Shown here piece after piece: positions 23,308-32,983 of a stretch of DNA of 49,588 nt; position 1 is the first letter of the stretch; each line of letters opens with the position of its first letter. The stretch is from Parabacteroides distasonis. Lineage in GTDB: Bacteria > Bacteroidota > Bacteroidia > Bacteroidales > Tannerellaceae. The notes under the pieces are model-generated. The model did not search any database and was not told where the DNA came from. It saw only the letters and a program-made list of their open reading frames with translations. The position numbers and the translations under genes are program-made. The stretch is from positions 1 to 49,588 of the forward strand of contig NZ_SRYM01000029.1 in the NCBI RefSeq assembly GCF_004793765.1. Direction: 5' to 3'.

Positions 23308-24010
23308 CCGCTCCTGCTATCGGTCCTAGAACGGGCACCCAAGCATATTCCCAATGGCTGCTGCCTTTTCCCTTGATCGGCAATATAAAGTGTATAAACC
23401 GGGGAGCTAAATCACGGGCGGGGTTAATCGCATAGCCGGTAGTTCCACCTAAGGAAAGGCCGATTACCCAAACTGTAAACGCTACAGGAATGGCACCTAC
23501 CGAACCTAAACCGATCGGCAAGGTACTATTACTATCATAAGCAAGCTCACCATCTGTTATAAAAAACACCACGAACATCAAGGCGAACGTACCGACAGCC
23601 TCTCCTAAGAAATTAATCGGATAATCCTTGATAGCCGGTGACGTGCAGAAAACGCCTAATTCCGCATCCGGATCATCCGTAGCGTCGAAGTGATCCTTAT
23701 AAACCAGCCAAACCAATAAAGCGCCCAAGGCGGCACCTATCATTTGCCCGACGATATAAGTACATACATCACACCAAGGGAAAGTCCCTCCGATCGCCAA
23801 TCCGATCGATACCGCCGGATTCAAATGTGCGCCACTATAAGGACCGGCTACCACGACACCGATAAATACGCCTAAAGCCCAAGCGGTCGTTATCGCTATC
23901 CAGCCCGCTCCATTACCTTTTGTTTTCGACAAACAGACATTCGCCACCACGCCTCCTCCCATCAGGATAAGAAGCATCGTACCCAACAATTCAGCTAAAA
24001 AAGGAGTCAT
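23273..24010 (-). CDS. glpF: Glycerol facilitator (MIP family)
   Basis: A six-helix channel that lets glycerol enter by diffusion. Both half-helix motifs are present: SGAHLNPAVS near residues 59-68 and GYAINPARDLAPR near 192-204. The Asp after the second NPAR is typical of glyceroporins rather than water channels. The 245 residues are close to usual. It is the last gene of the glp unit, separated from glpK by a 22-23-nt modular array. Its end overlaps hyaD by 35 bases on the other strand. Confidence 0.92.
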   Translation of the reverse strand: MTPFLAELLGTMLLILMGGGVVANVCLSKTKGNGAGWIAITTAWALGVFIGVVVAGPYSGAHLNPAVSIGLAIGGTFPWCDVCTYIVGQMIGAALGALLVWLVYKDHFDATDDPDAELGVFCTSPAIKDYPINFLGEAVGTFALMFVVFFITDGELAYDSNSTLPIGLGSVGAIPVAFTVWVIGLSLGGTTGYAINPARDLAPRFIHFILPIKGKGSSHWEYAWVPVLGPIAGAAIAGMLYYVLK

Positions 24011-24062
24011 ACTTTAATAATTTAGTTCTCAATGTTTTACTTCAGTATTAGATAATCAGTTC

Positions 24063-24144
24063 TTACAATGCCCATTATAAGCACCCTTGATTGCCCATTA
24101 TAAGGAGCTTACGATGGGCATTGTTACATGCTTAGAATGGGCAT
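24063..24144. repeat. 23-nt modular array 4
   Basis: TGCCCATTATAAG occurs at 24069 and 24092, exactly 23 bases apart. The inverted core ATGGGCA occurs at 24114 and 24137, again 23 apart. The pattern is two direct modules then two inverted ones. It lies 10 bases past the glpK stop codon, between glpK and glpF. No U-tract is present. Confidence 0.7.
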
Positions 24145-24154
24145 CAGCAGATTC

Positions 24155-25654
24155 TCACTCCGCCCAGTTCGATGAACGGCCCACCGCCTTATGCCAACCG
24201 GTCAGCAAACGGATCGATTCAGCCTCCCGCATACACGGGGTAAATACCTTATCCATCGACCATTGCTCTTTCAGTTCATCAATATCTTTCCAGTAGCCGA
24301 TCGCCAAGCCTGCCAAATAAGCGGCTCCCAAGGCAGTCGTCTCCAATACATTCGGACGTACGACCGGACAACGGCAGATATCGGACTGGAATTGCATCAA
24401 GAAGTTATTAGCGATAGCGCCGCCATCTACCCGGATTTCTTTCGGCTTGGCGTGAATATCGTTTTCCATGGCCATCAATACATCATATACTTGATAACAA
24501 ATACCCTCCAAAGCCGCACGGGTTAAATGAGCCGCCGTAGTTCCGCGGGTAATCCCAATAATAGCGCCACGTGCGTATTGATCCCAATACGGCGCACCCA
24601 AACCCGTCAACGCCGGCACAAAATAAACGCCCCCATTATCACTGACGGATTTCGCCATTTGCTCCGTAATCGAGGCATTCGGAATCAAGCCGATCCCATC
24701 CCTCAACCATTGGACGACGGCACCTCCCACAAAGACACTCCCTTCCAAGGCATAGGTTGTCTGATCCCCCAGTTTCCATGCGATCGTTGTCAATAGGTTA
24801 TTCTGGGAAAGAACTGGTTCCTTGCCGGTATTCAAGATCATAAAGCAACCCGTTCCGTAGGTTGTCTTGAGCATACCATCCTCTACGCAGAGCTGGCCGA
24901 ACAGAGCCGCCTGTTGATCGCCGGCCATACCGGATACCGGAATGCCTTTCTTAAAAACAGGGGTTGATGTCTCGCAGTAAACCTCACTACAACCTTTCAC
25001 CTGCGGTAACATCGAGGTGGGTATCGTAAACAAATCCAATAACTCTTGGTCCCATTGCAAAGTACGGATATTGAAAAGCATGGTACGGGAAGCGTTCGTC
25101 ACATCCGTGATGAATTGAGCGCCCCGAGTCAACTTCCAAACCAACCAAGTATCTACCGTACCGAAGCACAGTTCTCCCCGCTCCGCACGCTCCCGGATAC
25201 CCTTTACGTTATCTAATATCCATTTTATTTTCGTGGCGGAGAAATAGGCGTCGATCACCAATCCGGTCTTCTGCTGGATACGTTCCGCCCAACCTTGCGA
25301 TTTAAGCTCCTCGCAATAATCCGCCGTACGGCGATCTTGCCATACGATCGCGTTGTATACGGGAAAACCGGTCTCCCGGTCCCAGATGATGGTAGTCTCC
25401 CGCTGGTTAGCGATTCCGATACAGGCGATATGGCTATCCGTGACATCTGCTTTCGCCATCGCCTCCTTAATGACTGATGATTGGGTGTACCAAATCTCAT
25501 TCGGGTCGTGCTCTACCCAGCCCGGTTTCGGGAAATACTGTTGAAATGGCTTCTGAGCCAACGTTATAATAGTTCCTTGATGATTAAACAGGATAGCCCG
25601 GGAGCTAGTGGTTCCCTGATCGATCGCCAGCACATATTTATTTCGAAAATTCAT
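24155..25654 (-). CDS. glpK: Glycerol kinase
   Basis: Phosphorylates glycerol to sn-glycerol 3-phosphate. It is a 499-residue FGGY-family kinase. N-terminal [14 protein letters not shown] is near residues 11-24, the substrate region is [13 protein letters not shown] near 83-95, [13 protein letters not shown] is near 265-277, and [18 protein letters not shown] is near 409-426. Length and motifs are complete. It lies 32 bases after the dehydrogenase gene on the same strand. Confidence 0.95.
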   Translation of the reverse strand: MNFRNKYVLAIDQGTTSSRAILFNHQGTIITLAQKPFQQYFPKPGWVEHDPNEIWYTQSSVIKEAMAKADVTDSHIACIGIANQRETTIIWDRETGFPVYNAIVWQDRRTADYCEELKSQGWAERIQQKTGLVIDAYFSATKIKWILDNVKGIRERAERGELCFGTVDTWLVWKLTRGAQFITDVTNASRTMLFNIRTLQWDQELLDLFTIPTSMLPQVKGCSEVYCETSTPVFKKGIPVSGMAGDQQAALFGQLCVEDGMLKTTYGTGCFMILNTGKEPVLSQNNLLTTIAWKLGDQTTYALEGSVFVGGAVVQWLRDGIGLIPNASITEQMAKSVSDNGGVYFVPALTGLGAPYWDQYARGAIIGITRGTTAAHLTRAALEGICYQVYDVLMAMENDIHAKPKEIRVDGGAIANNFLMQFQSDICRCPVVRPNVLETTALGAAYLAGLAIGYWKDIDELKEQWSMDKVFTPCMREAESIRLLTGWHKAVGRSSNWAE

Positions 25655-25686
25655 ATCCTTCTCTATTAGTATCGTTTATCAATTTG

Positions 25687-27252
25687 TCAATTCAGTATAT
25701 AACTCGAGGCAACCTCATTAAACGCCTTTATCTGAGCAGAGATCCAAGCCTCGTCCTTCCCCCATTCCGCAGCCAGAATCCCCGCTACTTTAGGAGCCAT
25801 CGCCATCGCCGCCCGTGCGTCTAAAAATAAGATACGCAAACGGCGGGCCAATACATCCTCCAAAGTACGAGGCATCTCATTACGAACCAGCCAAGTTACC
25901 TCTCCTACCGTATAGGCATAGCCCGGATGCAACTTCTCCGCCATGACGGGGGAAGAGGCCACTAAGTTACGGATTTCGTCGGCATCCGTACCATATACGT
26001 ATAAAGGATCGGAGAAATCCGGATTCTTCCGGCTACCATGGATTTGGTAACGCTCGGTAATACAATCTTTTGCAGGAACATGCATGTAACGTACAGCTAG
26101 GTCTAAGGTGTCTTGGGCCATTTTCCGATAGGTTGTCCATTTACCACCGATAATAGTGATCAAACCGGATTTCTCCCGGATCAATTTATGGCTACGTGAT
26201 ATCTCTTTTGTCTTTTTACCTTCGCTACGGGGAGCGGCGAGCGGACGAAGCCCCGCAAACACGGATAAGACATCGCTTCGCTTGGGTGGCCGGGTCAAAT
26301 AGTTAGCGGCCGTATCGAGTATAAATTGAATTTCTTTCTCTAGGGCTACCGGTTCTTTTTCCGGCGACTCCATCAAGGTATCCGTTGTCCCTACCACGAC
26401 TTTGCCATGCCAAGGCACGGCGAATAACACACGTCCATCCGATGTCTTAGGAATCATAATGGCGCAATCACTTTGCAAGAAAGAGGAATCCAATACCAAA
26501 TGGACTCCTTGGCTAGGACGAACGGTCGGGCGTTTACCCGGCTCGTCCATTTGCAAGATCTCATCAGCGAAGACACCGGTAGCGTTGATCACGCAACGGG
26601 ATTTTACTTGATAAACCGTACCAGTCTCCTCATCTCGAACCGTAGCACCAGATACTTTATGGTCGCCGTCTTTCAGAAGCCCTATGACTTTCGCATAGTT
26701 CAAGATACAAGCACCAGCATCAATAGAGCTGCGGACCATATTAATCGCAAGGCGGGAATCATCGAACTGGCCGTCATGATAAAGCACCCCGGCGGTCATC
26801 CCTTTCGAGCGAAGCATCGGAATGGTACGGAGCACTCGTTTCGGACCGATACAAACCGAACGTCCCAAACCTAGCTTTCCGGCCATCATATCATATAGGA
26901 TCAGGCCTATCGTATAAAACGGACCTTCCCACCAACGATAACAAGGGATCAAGAAGGTTTGATCTTTTACCAAATGGGGAGCGTTCTGACGTAGCAGACC
27001 TCGTTCCCGCAAGGCTTCTAGCACCAAGGAGACATCTCCTTGCGCCAAATAACGGACACCGCCATGAACCAACTTCGTACTACGGCTGGAAGTCCCTTTC
27101 GTGAAATCCAATCGCTCGAATAAAGCTACCTTATATCCTCTTGTCGAAGCGTCCAAAGCGATACCTATACCGGTAGCCCCTCCCCCGATCACAAGAAAAT
27201 CAAAGACTTCAGACGGGTCTTCCAACTGAGAAATCATTTTACAACGGTCCAT
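25687..27252 (-). CDS. glpD: FAD-dependent glycerol-3-phosphate dehydrogenase
   Basis: Oxidises glycerol 3-phosphate to dihydroxyacetone phosphate and feeds electrons to the membrane quinone pool. The FAD motif FLVIGGGATGIGIALDASTRG lies near residues 18-38, and the family signature SSRSTKLVHGGVRYL near 55-69. The C-terminal alpha domain runs from about 395. The 521-residue length suits the aerobic-type GlpD or GlpA catalytic unit; no GlpB or GlpC partner is nearby. A strong GGAGGAGCT site precedes the ATG at 27252. It is the first gene of the glp operon. Confidence 0.93.
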   Translation of the reverse strand: MDRCKMISQLEDPSEVFDFLVIGGGATGIGIALDASTRGYKVALFERLDFTKGTSSRSTKLVHGGVRYLAQGDVSLVLEALRERGLLRQNAPHLVKDQTFLIPCYRWWEGPFYTIGLILYDMMAGKLGLGRSVCIGPKRVLRTIPMLRSKGMTAGVLYHDGQFDDSRLAINMVRSSIDAGACILNYAKVIGLLKDGDHKVSGATVRDEETGTVYQVKSRCVINATGVFADEILQMDEPGKRPTVRPSQGVHLVLDSSFLQSDCAIMIPKTSDGRVLFAVPWHGKVVVGTTDTLMESPEKEPVALEKEIQFILDTAANYLTRPPKRSDVLSVFAGLRPLAAPRSEGKKTKEISRSHKLIREKSGLITIIGGKWTTYRKMAQDTLDLAVRYMHVPAKDCITERYQIHGSRKNPDFSDPLYVYGTDADEIRNLVASSPVMAEKLHPGYAYTVGEVTWLVRNEMPRTLEDVLARRLRILFLDARAAMAMAPKVAGILAAEWGKDEAWISAQIKAFNEVASSYILN

Positions 27253-27280
27253 AGCTCCTCCTTTTTAAGATTAACAGTCA

Positions 27281-27312
27281 CAAATCTAACCATTAATTCT
27301 TAGTATAACAAA
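27281..27312 (-). promoter_or_regulatory. Promoter of the glpD-glpK-glpF operon
   Basis: Minus strand TTTG (27312-27309), a 20-base spacer and TAGATTTG (27288-27281). It is a full-consensus promoter 28 bases ahead of glpD. Confidence 0.75.
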
Positions 27313-27367
27313 GGATTTGGGAAAAAGGATCAGTAGTGCTTTCTATTTTCCACAAAGACAGCAGCAG

Positions 27368-27455
27368 TTTCTATTGGAAGAAACTATAGTTTCATAGATA
27401 TGAAACTATAGTTTTGCTATAGGAAAACAAAAGTTTTCCTTATGGGAAATTAAAA
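27368..27455. repeat. 22-nt modular array 5 (exact period)
   Basis: Four modules of exactly 22 bases lie at 27368-27389, 27390-27411, 27412-27433 and 27434-27455. Each begins TTT and has A-rich or AG endings, and modules 1 and 2 share GAAACTATAG. On the leftward RNA each module can form its own short hairpin, for example GTTTCAT with ATGAAAC around a 4-base loop. The array ends 23 bases past the stop of the PBP gene. Confidence 0.75.
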
Positions 27456-27478
27456 AAACTATAACAATCTGATTATTG

Positions 27479-29824
27479 TCACTCAAACATCTTATCGATA
27501 CCTCCTGTATCCGGTGGAGTCGTAGGGCTATCTTCCTCCCCTCCTTCGCTACATGGGTTCGCATATTTCTCGGGGATCTCGAAGCTCTCATCTTCCGAGT
27601 AGCCTAACGTTTTATCTTTATAAACCTTTTGCATATAAAGGGCGTAAATCGGTAACGCCATACTCGCTCCCTGTCCTTCCGCCAAGCGGTCGAAATGGAT
27701 GGAACGATCCTCGCCTCCTACCCAGCATCCGGAAACCAAGCTTGGCGTAAATCCCATAAACCAACCATCAGAGTTATTCTGGGTCGTGCCAGTCTTGCCA
27801 CCCATCTCCGCCTTAATCCCATAGCGGAAACGTACACGCCCTCCGGTACCGCCGTCGATCACGCTTTTCAACATATGTAACATCTTATAAGAAGCATCTT
27901 CCGTCAGCACCTCACTCATCTGTGGGGTAAAGTTCGCAATTGTATTTCCATATGAATCTTCTATACGGGTCACGAATAAAGGTTCTACCCGGATGCCCTT
28001 GTTGGCAAATACAGTATAGGCTCCGACCATCTCACCCACCGATACATCCGGAGTACCCAGACAGACCGAGATAACCGGATCGATATGATTCTTCAAGCCG
28101 AAAGAATGAAGCAAACGAACAAACGTATAAGGTGAGAGCTGGCTCATCAGATAAGCTGTTACCCAGTTATCCGAGTTCTGTAATCCCCATTTAATCGTAA
28201 CCATCTCGCCAATCCGTTTAGCGCTGGCGTTACGAGGAATCCACAAACGTCCGTTCTCATCCATCAACTGCTGCTGCACATGTAGCATCTGGTCGCAAGG
28301 ACTGATCCCCTCGATCATCGCCAACGAATAAAGGAACGGTTTCATGGTTGAACCAATCTGACGGCGACCGCCATTCACCATATCATATTGGAAGTCATTA
28401 TAATCAATACCACCTACATATGCCTTGACCTGTCCGGTGCGAGGGTCCATCGACATAAACGCCGTACGCAAGAAACTCTTATGATAACGAATCGAATCCA
28501 AGGGAGACATGACCGTATCAATCGGACCATCCCAACTAAACACACGCATATCAACAGCCTTCTCAAACTCCTTTCGCATATCGGCCTCAGCCATTCCACT
28601 CTTTTTCATCGCCCGGTAACGATCTGTCTGGTGCATCGCACGCATTAGCATCGTGTCTACCTGGCCGACACTTACGTCTTTTGAGAACGGAGCATAACTA
28701 CGTCCCTTCTTTTCCCGGAAGAAAGCCGGTTGAAGATCTTTACTCATATGTTCACGGACAGCGTCTTCCGCATATTTCTGCATACGGGAATCGATACTCG
28801 TATAGATTTTCAGGCCATCCGTATAAAGATTATAGAATTCTCCATCGGCCTTTTTATTTTTGTTACACCATCCATATAACGGATTCGTAACCCAAGATAA
28901 CGAGTCCTCACTGAATTTCTGGGATTGCCAAGAGGCGTAATTTTTACGCTCCGGTTTCTTCGCAGTCATTGCCAGACGAAGATATTCACGGAAGTAAGGA
29001 GCCAAACCGTCTTTATGGTCCATACGGGTAAAATGTACGACCAAGGGTAAAGCCTTCAACGAATCACATTCCGCCTTGGTTATGTACCCAGCCTTTTCCA
29101 TCTGTTCCAAAACCGTATTACGACGACCGACGGTACGCTTGTTATGGCGAACCGGATTGAAATAAGAAGGGTTCTTGCACATGCCTACCAACGTGGCGGC
29201 TTCCTCGATCTTTAAGGTTTTAGGGGTCTTCCCGAAATACACACGAGACGCAGATTGGATTCCCACGGCATTGTACAAGAAGTCAAACTTATTCAGATAC
29301 ATATTTATAATCTCTTCCTTCGTATAATAACGTTCCAATTGAACAGCGATCACCCATTCGATCGGTTTCTGGAAGAGACGTTCCATTACATTATCGGCAC
29401 TCGGCGAGAATAATTGCTTCGCCAATTGTTGGGTAATGGTACTACCGCCACCACCGCTTTTTTGCATCAAGATACCCCGCTTCACGATGGCACGAAACAA
29501 ACCCTGCGCATCGATACCGCTATGTTCGGCAAACCGGATATCCTCGGTAGCGATCAAGGCTTTCACCAAATCCGGCGAAAGATCCTCGTAGTTCACGTAA
29601 ATACGATTGTCCTTGCTATGTGCATAGGCTCCCAGCGCCTTTCCGTCTGAGGAGATAACTAGGGAAGCATATTTATCAATCGGGTTCTCCAATTGTTCCA
29701 CCGGAGGCATATAACCAATTGAACCATTCGCTATCGCCATAAACACCATTACCACCGCCCCTAATATAGCGAGGTATACTATCCAACAAGAAATAAGGAT
29801 ACCTTTTGTAATCTTTGATGCCAT
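27479..29824 (-). CDS. Class A penicillin-binding protein (PBP1A-like)
   Basis: Bifunctional peptidoglycan synthase with one N-terminal membrane helix (GILISCWIVYLAILGAVVMV). The glycosyltransferase domain shows EDIRFAEHSGIDAQGLFRA near 93-111, GGGSTITQQLAKQLF near 126-140, and EEIINMYLNKFDFLYNAVGI near 170-189. The transpeptidase domain shows SxxK in IGSTMKPFLYSL near 485-496, SDN in QNSDNWVTAY, and GGKTGTTQNNSDGWF near the C-terminus. The ATG at 29824 is preferred; the frame extends to a GTG at 29839 without support. The tail is acidic, proline-rich and probably flexible. About 781 residues is a typical length. Confidence 0.93.
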   Translation of the reverse strand: MASKITKGILISCWIVYLAILGAVVMVFMAIANGSIGYMPPVEQLENPIDKYASLVISSDGKALGAYAHSKDNRIYVNYEDLSPDLVKALIATEDIRFAEHSGIDAQGLFRAIVKRGILMQKSGGGGSTITQQLAKQLFSPSADNVMERLFQKPIEWVIAVQLERYYTKEEIINMYLNKFDFLYNAVGIQSASRVYFGKTPKTLKIEEAATLVGMCKNPSYFNPVRHNKRTVGRRNTVLEQMEKAGYITKAECDSLKALPLVVHFTRMDHKDGLAPYFREYLRLAMTAKKPERKNYASWQSQKFSEDSLSWVTNPLYGWCNKNKKADGEFYNLYTDGLKIYTSIDSRMQKYAEDAVREHMSKDLQPAFFREKKGRSYAPFSKDVSVGQVDTMLMRAMHQTDRYRAMKKSGMAEADMRKEFEKAVDMRVFSWDGPIDTVMSPLDSIRYHKSFLRTAFMSMDPRTGQVKAYVGGIDYNDFQYDMVNGGRRQIGSTMKPFLYSLAMIEGISPCDQMLHVQQQLMDENGRLWIPRNASAKRIGEMVTIKWGLQNSDNWVTAYLMSQLSPYTFVRLLHSFGLKNHIDPVISVCLGTPDVSVGEMVGAYTVFANKGIRVEPLFVTRIEDSYGNTIANFTPQMSEVLTEDASYKMLHMLKSVIDGGTGGRVRFRYGIKAEMGGKTGTTQNNSDGWFMGFTPSLVSGCWVGGEDRSIHFDRLAEGQGASMALPIYALYMQKVYKDKTLGYSEDESFEIPEKYANPCSEGGEEDSPTTPPDTGGIDKMFE

Positions 29825-29888
29825 CTTTTTATATTTCACGGTATAGATAAGAGACTCATCCTATCCACAACGACCTAATTTAAGATCA

Positions 29889-29919
29889 CAAAAATAGAGG
29901 AAAATACGATCTTATGCAA
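29889..29919 (-). promoter_or_regulatory. Promoter of the PBP gene
   Basis: Minus strand TTG (29919-29917), a 20-base spacer and TATTTTTG (29896-29889), overlapping the 3' end of the exporter gene. Confidence 0.6.
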
Positions 29920-30967
29920 GTTGAGGCACATATTTCGCCAACAAATAACCACCAGCGAGTAACCAAACATATAAAATAGTGGCCAAAACAAAGGGCTTAA
30001 CGCCAGCTTTCTTAAATTTCTCGATACTAGTCTCCGTACCAAGAGCAGTCATGGCCATTGTCAGCATGAACGTATCTACCTGATTGATCCCATCCACAAC
30101 CGCATGAGGAAGCAAGTCGAGCGAATTGAAACCAATCACGGCCAAGAAACCAAACGCAAACCAAGGAATAGTGATCTTTCCACGAGAAGGGGCTACGCCT
30201 CCACCATCCCTCCCCCCGTTAGTCACAGACTTCACGGCGATTCGAGCCAACATGAAACTCATGACCACTAGCACAGGAGCTAACATCATCACACGAATCA
30301 TTTTCACGATAATAGCCGCATCCGAAATTTCCTTTCCCATAGCGTTACCGGCTCCTACCACATGAGCTACCTCATGCAAAGTCGCACCCGTATAAAGTCC
30401 CATTTGCTCCGGGTCTAAATCAAGAATACCCGCACGGTACATCACCGGATAAATAAACATAGAAAGCGTACCGAAAATCACGACTGTCGATACGGCAACC
30501 GCCGTCTTATGAGCCTCACACTTCACGACCGGTTCAGCGCCCAATACTGCGGCAGCCCCGCAAATAGCACTACCCGTGGCGGTCAGTAAAGCAAGGTCTT
30601 TATCCATTTTCATCAATCGCCCCACCCAAACACCGATCAAGATGGTAAGCACTACGATCACCATATCGATCAGGACTGCCGGAAGGCCGATCGCAATCAC
30701 GCTCTGGAAGGTCAGCTTAAACCCATATAGAACGATACCCGCACGAAGTACTTGCTTAGTACAAAACAGGATACCTGGAACCCATGTCTCCGGCAAATGG
30801 TTTCTCAGGCTGTTGGCGTACAACATACCTAAAATAACACCGACAATCAACGGGCTGAATGACAATTGCTTAATAAATTGAAACTCCGCTATATAGAATG
30901 CGGAACAAGAAAAAAGGGCTATCAGCAAGACACCATGTAATACGTTACCTCGTTTTTCACTAAACAT
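29912..30967 (-). CDS. YeiH-family putative sulfate/anion exporter (UPF0324)
   Basis: Integral membrane protein of 351 residues with about ten hydrophobic segments. Family signatures are FSPLIVGVILGMLYAN near 36-51, RAGIVLYGFKLTFQSV near 73-88, ATGSAICGAAAVLGAEPV near 130-147, and TGATLHEVAHVVGAGNAMG near 193-211. In other bacteria YeiH is paired with a LysR-type regulator and linked to sulfur or sulfite handling. The same pairing occurs here. The transported substrate is not proven for the family. Confidence 0.87.
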   Translation of the reverse strand: MFSEKRGNVLHGVLLIALFSCSAFYIAEFQFIKQLSFSPLIVGVILGMLYANSLRNHLPETWVPGILFCTKQVLRAGIVLYGFKLTFQSVIAIGLPAVLIDMVIVVLTILIGVWVGRLMKMDKDLALLTATGSAICGAAAVLGAEPVVKCEAHKTAVAVSTVVIFGTLSMFIYPVMYRAGILDLDPEQMGLYTGATLHEVAHVVGAGNAMGKEISDAAIIVKMIRVMMLAPVLVVMSFMLARIAVKSVTNGGRDGGGVAPSRGKITIPWFAFGFLAVIGFNSLDLLPHAVVDGINQVDTFMLTMAMTALGTETSIEKFKKAGVKPFVLATILYVWLLAGGYLLAKYVPQLA

Positions 30968-31014
30968 AATTATTGATTTTTTTAGTATAACATATCATTA
31001 TTTGATTTCGTTCG

Positions 31015-31022
31015 CAAAAGTA
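31015..31022 (-). promoter_or_regulatory. -7 promoter box of the YeiH-type gene
   Basis: Minus-strand TACTTTTG lies 47 bases upstream of the start codon, in the spacer after the lysR gene. No -33 box is visible. Confidence 0.45.
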
Positions 31023-31076
31023 CATATTTTCATCCGATCCCTTACTTCATAAGTTTTTATAGCAAATAACCTAAAG

Positions 31077-31964
31077 TTATTGCCAATGTTGACTGGCAAA
31101 ACGCATGAAACTCTCTTCCATACCGCTGTTTTGTCCCTGCGGCTCCACAAAGGAGAAAGTCCGTTCAGCCTTAAATCCCTCAATATCTATCACTTTCAAA
31201 CGCCCATCCATCAGCTCACGTGTCACCGCCCGAATAGAAAGAATTCCCAATGCATCGGAATTTTCCAAGAATAATTTGATACTCTCCGTACTACCTAGCT
31301 GCAATAATACGTTCAATTGCGACAGTTTGATCTGGTGTTTTACTAAAGTCCCCTCCAAGACCTCAAGCGTACCGGAACCGTTTTCACGAAGTACTACGGG
31401 CAAAGCACAAAGTTGTTCCAACGTCAGTTCGTCATAAGCAGCCAACTTAGACCCTACATGAGTGACAACCACTAACTCATCCTTCATAAAAGGTATATAA
31501 TGCATCGTATTTTGACGGGTAGTCCCTTCCACCAATCCTAACGTTATTTTTCCATCTCGCAAAGCCAACTCTATATCCCGGCTATTCCCATTCAATACGG
31601 ATACATGTATATCCGGAAACATCTTAATGAATAAAGCAAGCACGGGAGGAAGAACATATTGGGATATTGTCGTACTGGCACCTAAATGTAAATCCCCTAG
31701 AAAATTATTTGTCAGCAGATTCATCTCGAAATCCAATTGACGATACGAAGCCAACAGGGAATGGGTATGCGAAAACAACAACTCGCCTGCACGAGTTAAA
31801 CGGATCTGGCTACCTGTTCGTTCAAAGAGAGGCGTCTTATATTGAACCTCTAACTCATGGATATGCTTACTAATAGCGGGTTGACTAATGAACAACTCCC
31901 GGGACGCTTTCGTGAAACTTAAGTTACAAGCTACGCTATGAAATACTTTTAATCGAAAATCCAT
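31077..31964 (-). CDS. LysR-family transcriptional regulator
   Basis: A 295-residue DNA-binding regulator. The winged helix-turn-helix is at residues 1-60 (SFTKASRELFISQPAISKHI near 17-36) and the periplasmic-binding-like effector domain spans about 90-290. It lies 109 bases upstream of the YeiH-type exporter on the same strand, and family members of this kind (YeiE or CysB-like) often control that exporter. Its ligand is unknown. It is divergent from the lipoprotein gene at 32046, so the spacer could hold its operator. Confidence 0.9.
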   Translation of the reverse strand: MDFRLKVFHSVACNLSFTKASRELFISQPAISKHIHELEVQYKTPLFERTGSQIRLTRAGELLFSHTHSLLASYRQLDFEMNLLTNNFLGDLHLGASTTISQYVLPPVLALFIKMFPDIHVSVLNGNSRDIELALRDGKITLGLVEGTTRQNTMHYIPFMKDELVVVTHVGSKLAAYDELTLEQLCALPVVLRENGSGTLEVLEGTLVKHQIKLSQLNVLLQLGSTESIKLFLENSDALGILSIRAVTRELMDGRLKVIDIEGFKAERTFSFVEPQGQNSGMEESFMRFASQHWQ

Positions 31965-31994
31965 GATATTCTATCTTTTGCCGTTTTAATTTAA

Positions 31995-32002
31995 CAAAGA
32001 TA
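31995..32002 (-). promoter_or_regulatory. -7 promoter box of lysR
   Basis: Minus-strand TATCTTTG lies 30 bases ahead of the lysR ATG. It is back-to-back with the plus-strand box at 32015-32022. Confidence 0.5.
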
Positions 32003-32014
32003 AAAATAATACTG

Positions 32015-32022
32015 TATATTTG
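32015..32022 (+). promoter_or_regulatory. -7 promoter box of the thioredoxin-fold lipoprotein gene
   Basis: TATATTTG lies 23 bases ahead of the ATG at 32046. It nearly touches the divergent lysR box, so one regulator could affect both. Confidence 0.5.
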
Positions 32023-32045
32023 TGGATTGAAACATAAATATATGA

Positions 32046-32975
32046 ATGAATATGAAATATCTATATGTTTTATTGTTGACGTTGACCGTCAATGCATGCA
32101 GTGGTCAACACAATCAAAAAACGGAAGAATCCAATGTAGCGCCACCCACCTTTGAAATGGTCTCAGTCCCCACCCTAATCACAGACCCGGTGGAAAGGGC
32201 CGAATATTTAGTGAAACATTATTGGGATAAATTCGACTTCAAGGATACGACCTATATCCATGAACCTCAAGTGACCGAGCAGGCATTATCCAACTATATA
32301 GATTTGATGAACTATGTCTCGCCTGCGGCTATGTCTTCTTCCGTAAAAGCGATGATGAAACAAACAGAACAAGACAGTGCCATGTTTCAGTACTTTTCCG
32401 AGATGATGGAGAAATATCTATACGACCCGAACTCTCCTCTAAGAAATGAGGAAATGTATATAGCGGTCTTAGAATACATTACCGAATCCTCGTCATTAAG
32501 CGATGTGGAAAAAATACGTCCCGCCCATTTGCTAGAGCTCTCATTAAAAAACAGAATCGGGACGCCCGCTGCCGATTTCACATACACATTAGCAAACGGA
32601 CAAACCGAGAAATTATACAATATAAAAGCGGATTATCTATTATTATTTTTCAATAATCCGGATTGCCATACTTGTCAAGAAATAACTAGACAAATGGAAT
32701 CGTCCTTCTTGATCAATGAATTTTCAAACAACAACAAACTAAAGATTTTAGCCGTTTATCCGGACGAGGATCTGAACGCATGGAAAAAACACATTTCCGT
32801 CATGCCTAAAGATTGGATCAACTCATACGACAAAAGTGTTTCGCTTAAAAACAACGAGATCTACGACTTAAAAGCGATACCCACATTATACCTATTGAAC
32901 AAAGAGAAGAAAGTATTGTTGAAAGACGCTACTTTTCAACAAATCGAAAATTATTTATCACAAACAACTAACTAA
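32046..32975 (+). CDS. Thioredoxin-fold lipoprotein with N-terminal DUF5106-like region
   Basis: A secreted protein of 309 residues. The signal sequence ends in VNAC, a plausible lipobox, so it is probably lipid-anchored. The region from about 45 to 160 (VERAEYLVKHYWDKFDF and after) resembles DUF5106 found in Bacteroidales. A thioredoxin-like domain follows (about 180-305), with FNNPDCHTCQEITRQM in place of the CxxC active site. The pair is therefore CHTC. The role may be thiol exchange in the periplasm. The start may instead be the ATG two codons later. It lies 8 bases before the M48 protease gene, suggesting one operon. Confidence 0.75.
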   Translation: MNMKYLYVLLLTLTVNACSGQHNQKTEESNVAPPTFEMVSVPTLITDPVERAEYLVKHYWDKFDFKDTTYIHEPQVTEQALSNYIDLMNYVSPAAMSSSVKAMMKQTEQDSAMFQYFSEMMEKYLYDPNSPLRNEEMYIAVLEYITESSSLSDVEKIRPAHLLELSLKNRIGTPAADFTYTLANGQTEKLYNIKADYLLLFFNNPDCHTCQEITRQMESSFLINEFSNNNKLKILAVYPDEDLNAWKKHISVMPKDWINSYDKSVSLKNNEIYDLKAIPTLYLLNKEKKVLLKDATFQQIENYLSQTTN

Positions 32976-32983
32976 TTTAAAAC

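Noticed and set aside
27368-27455. CRISPR array
   Set aside because: There is no constant repeat plus unique spacer pattern; the units adjoin each other, are only 22 bases long, and no cas gene is present.
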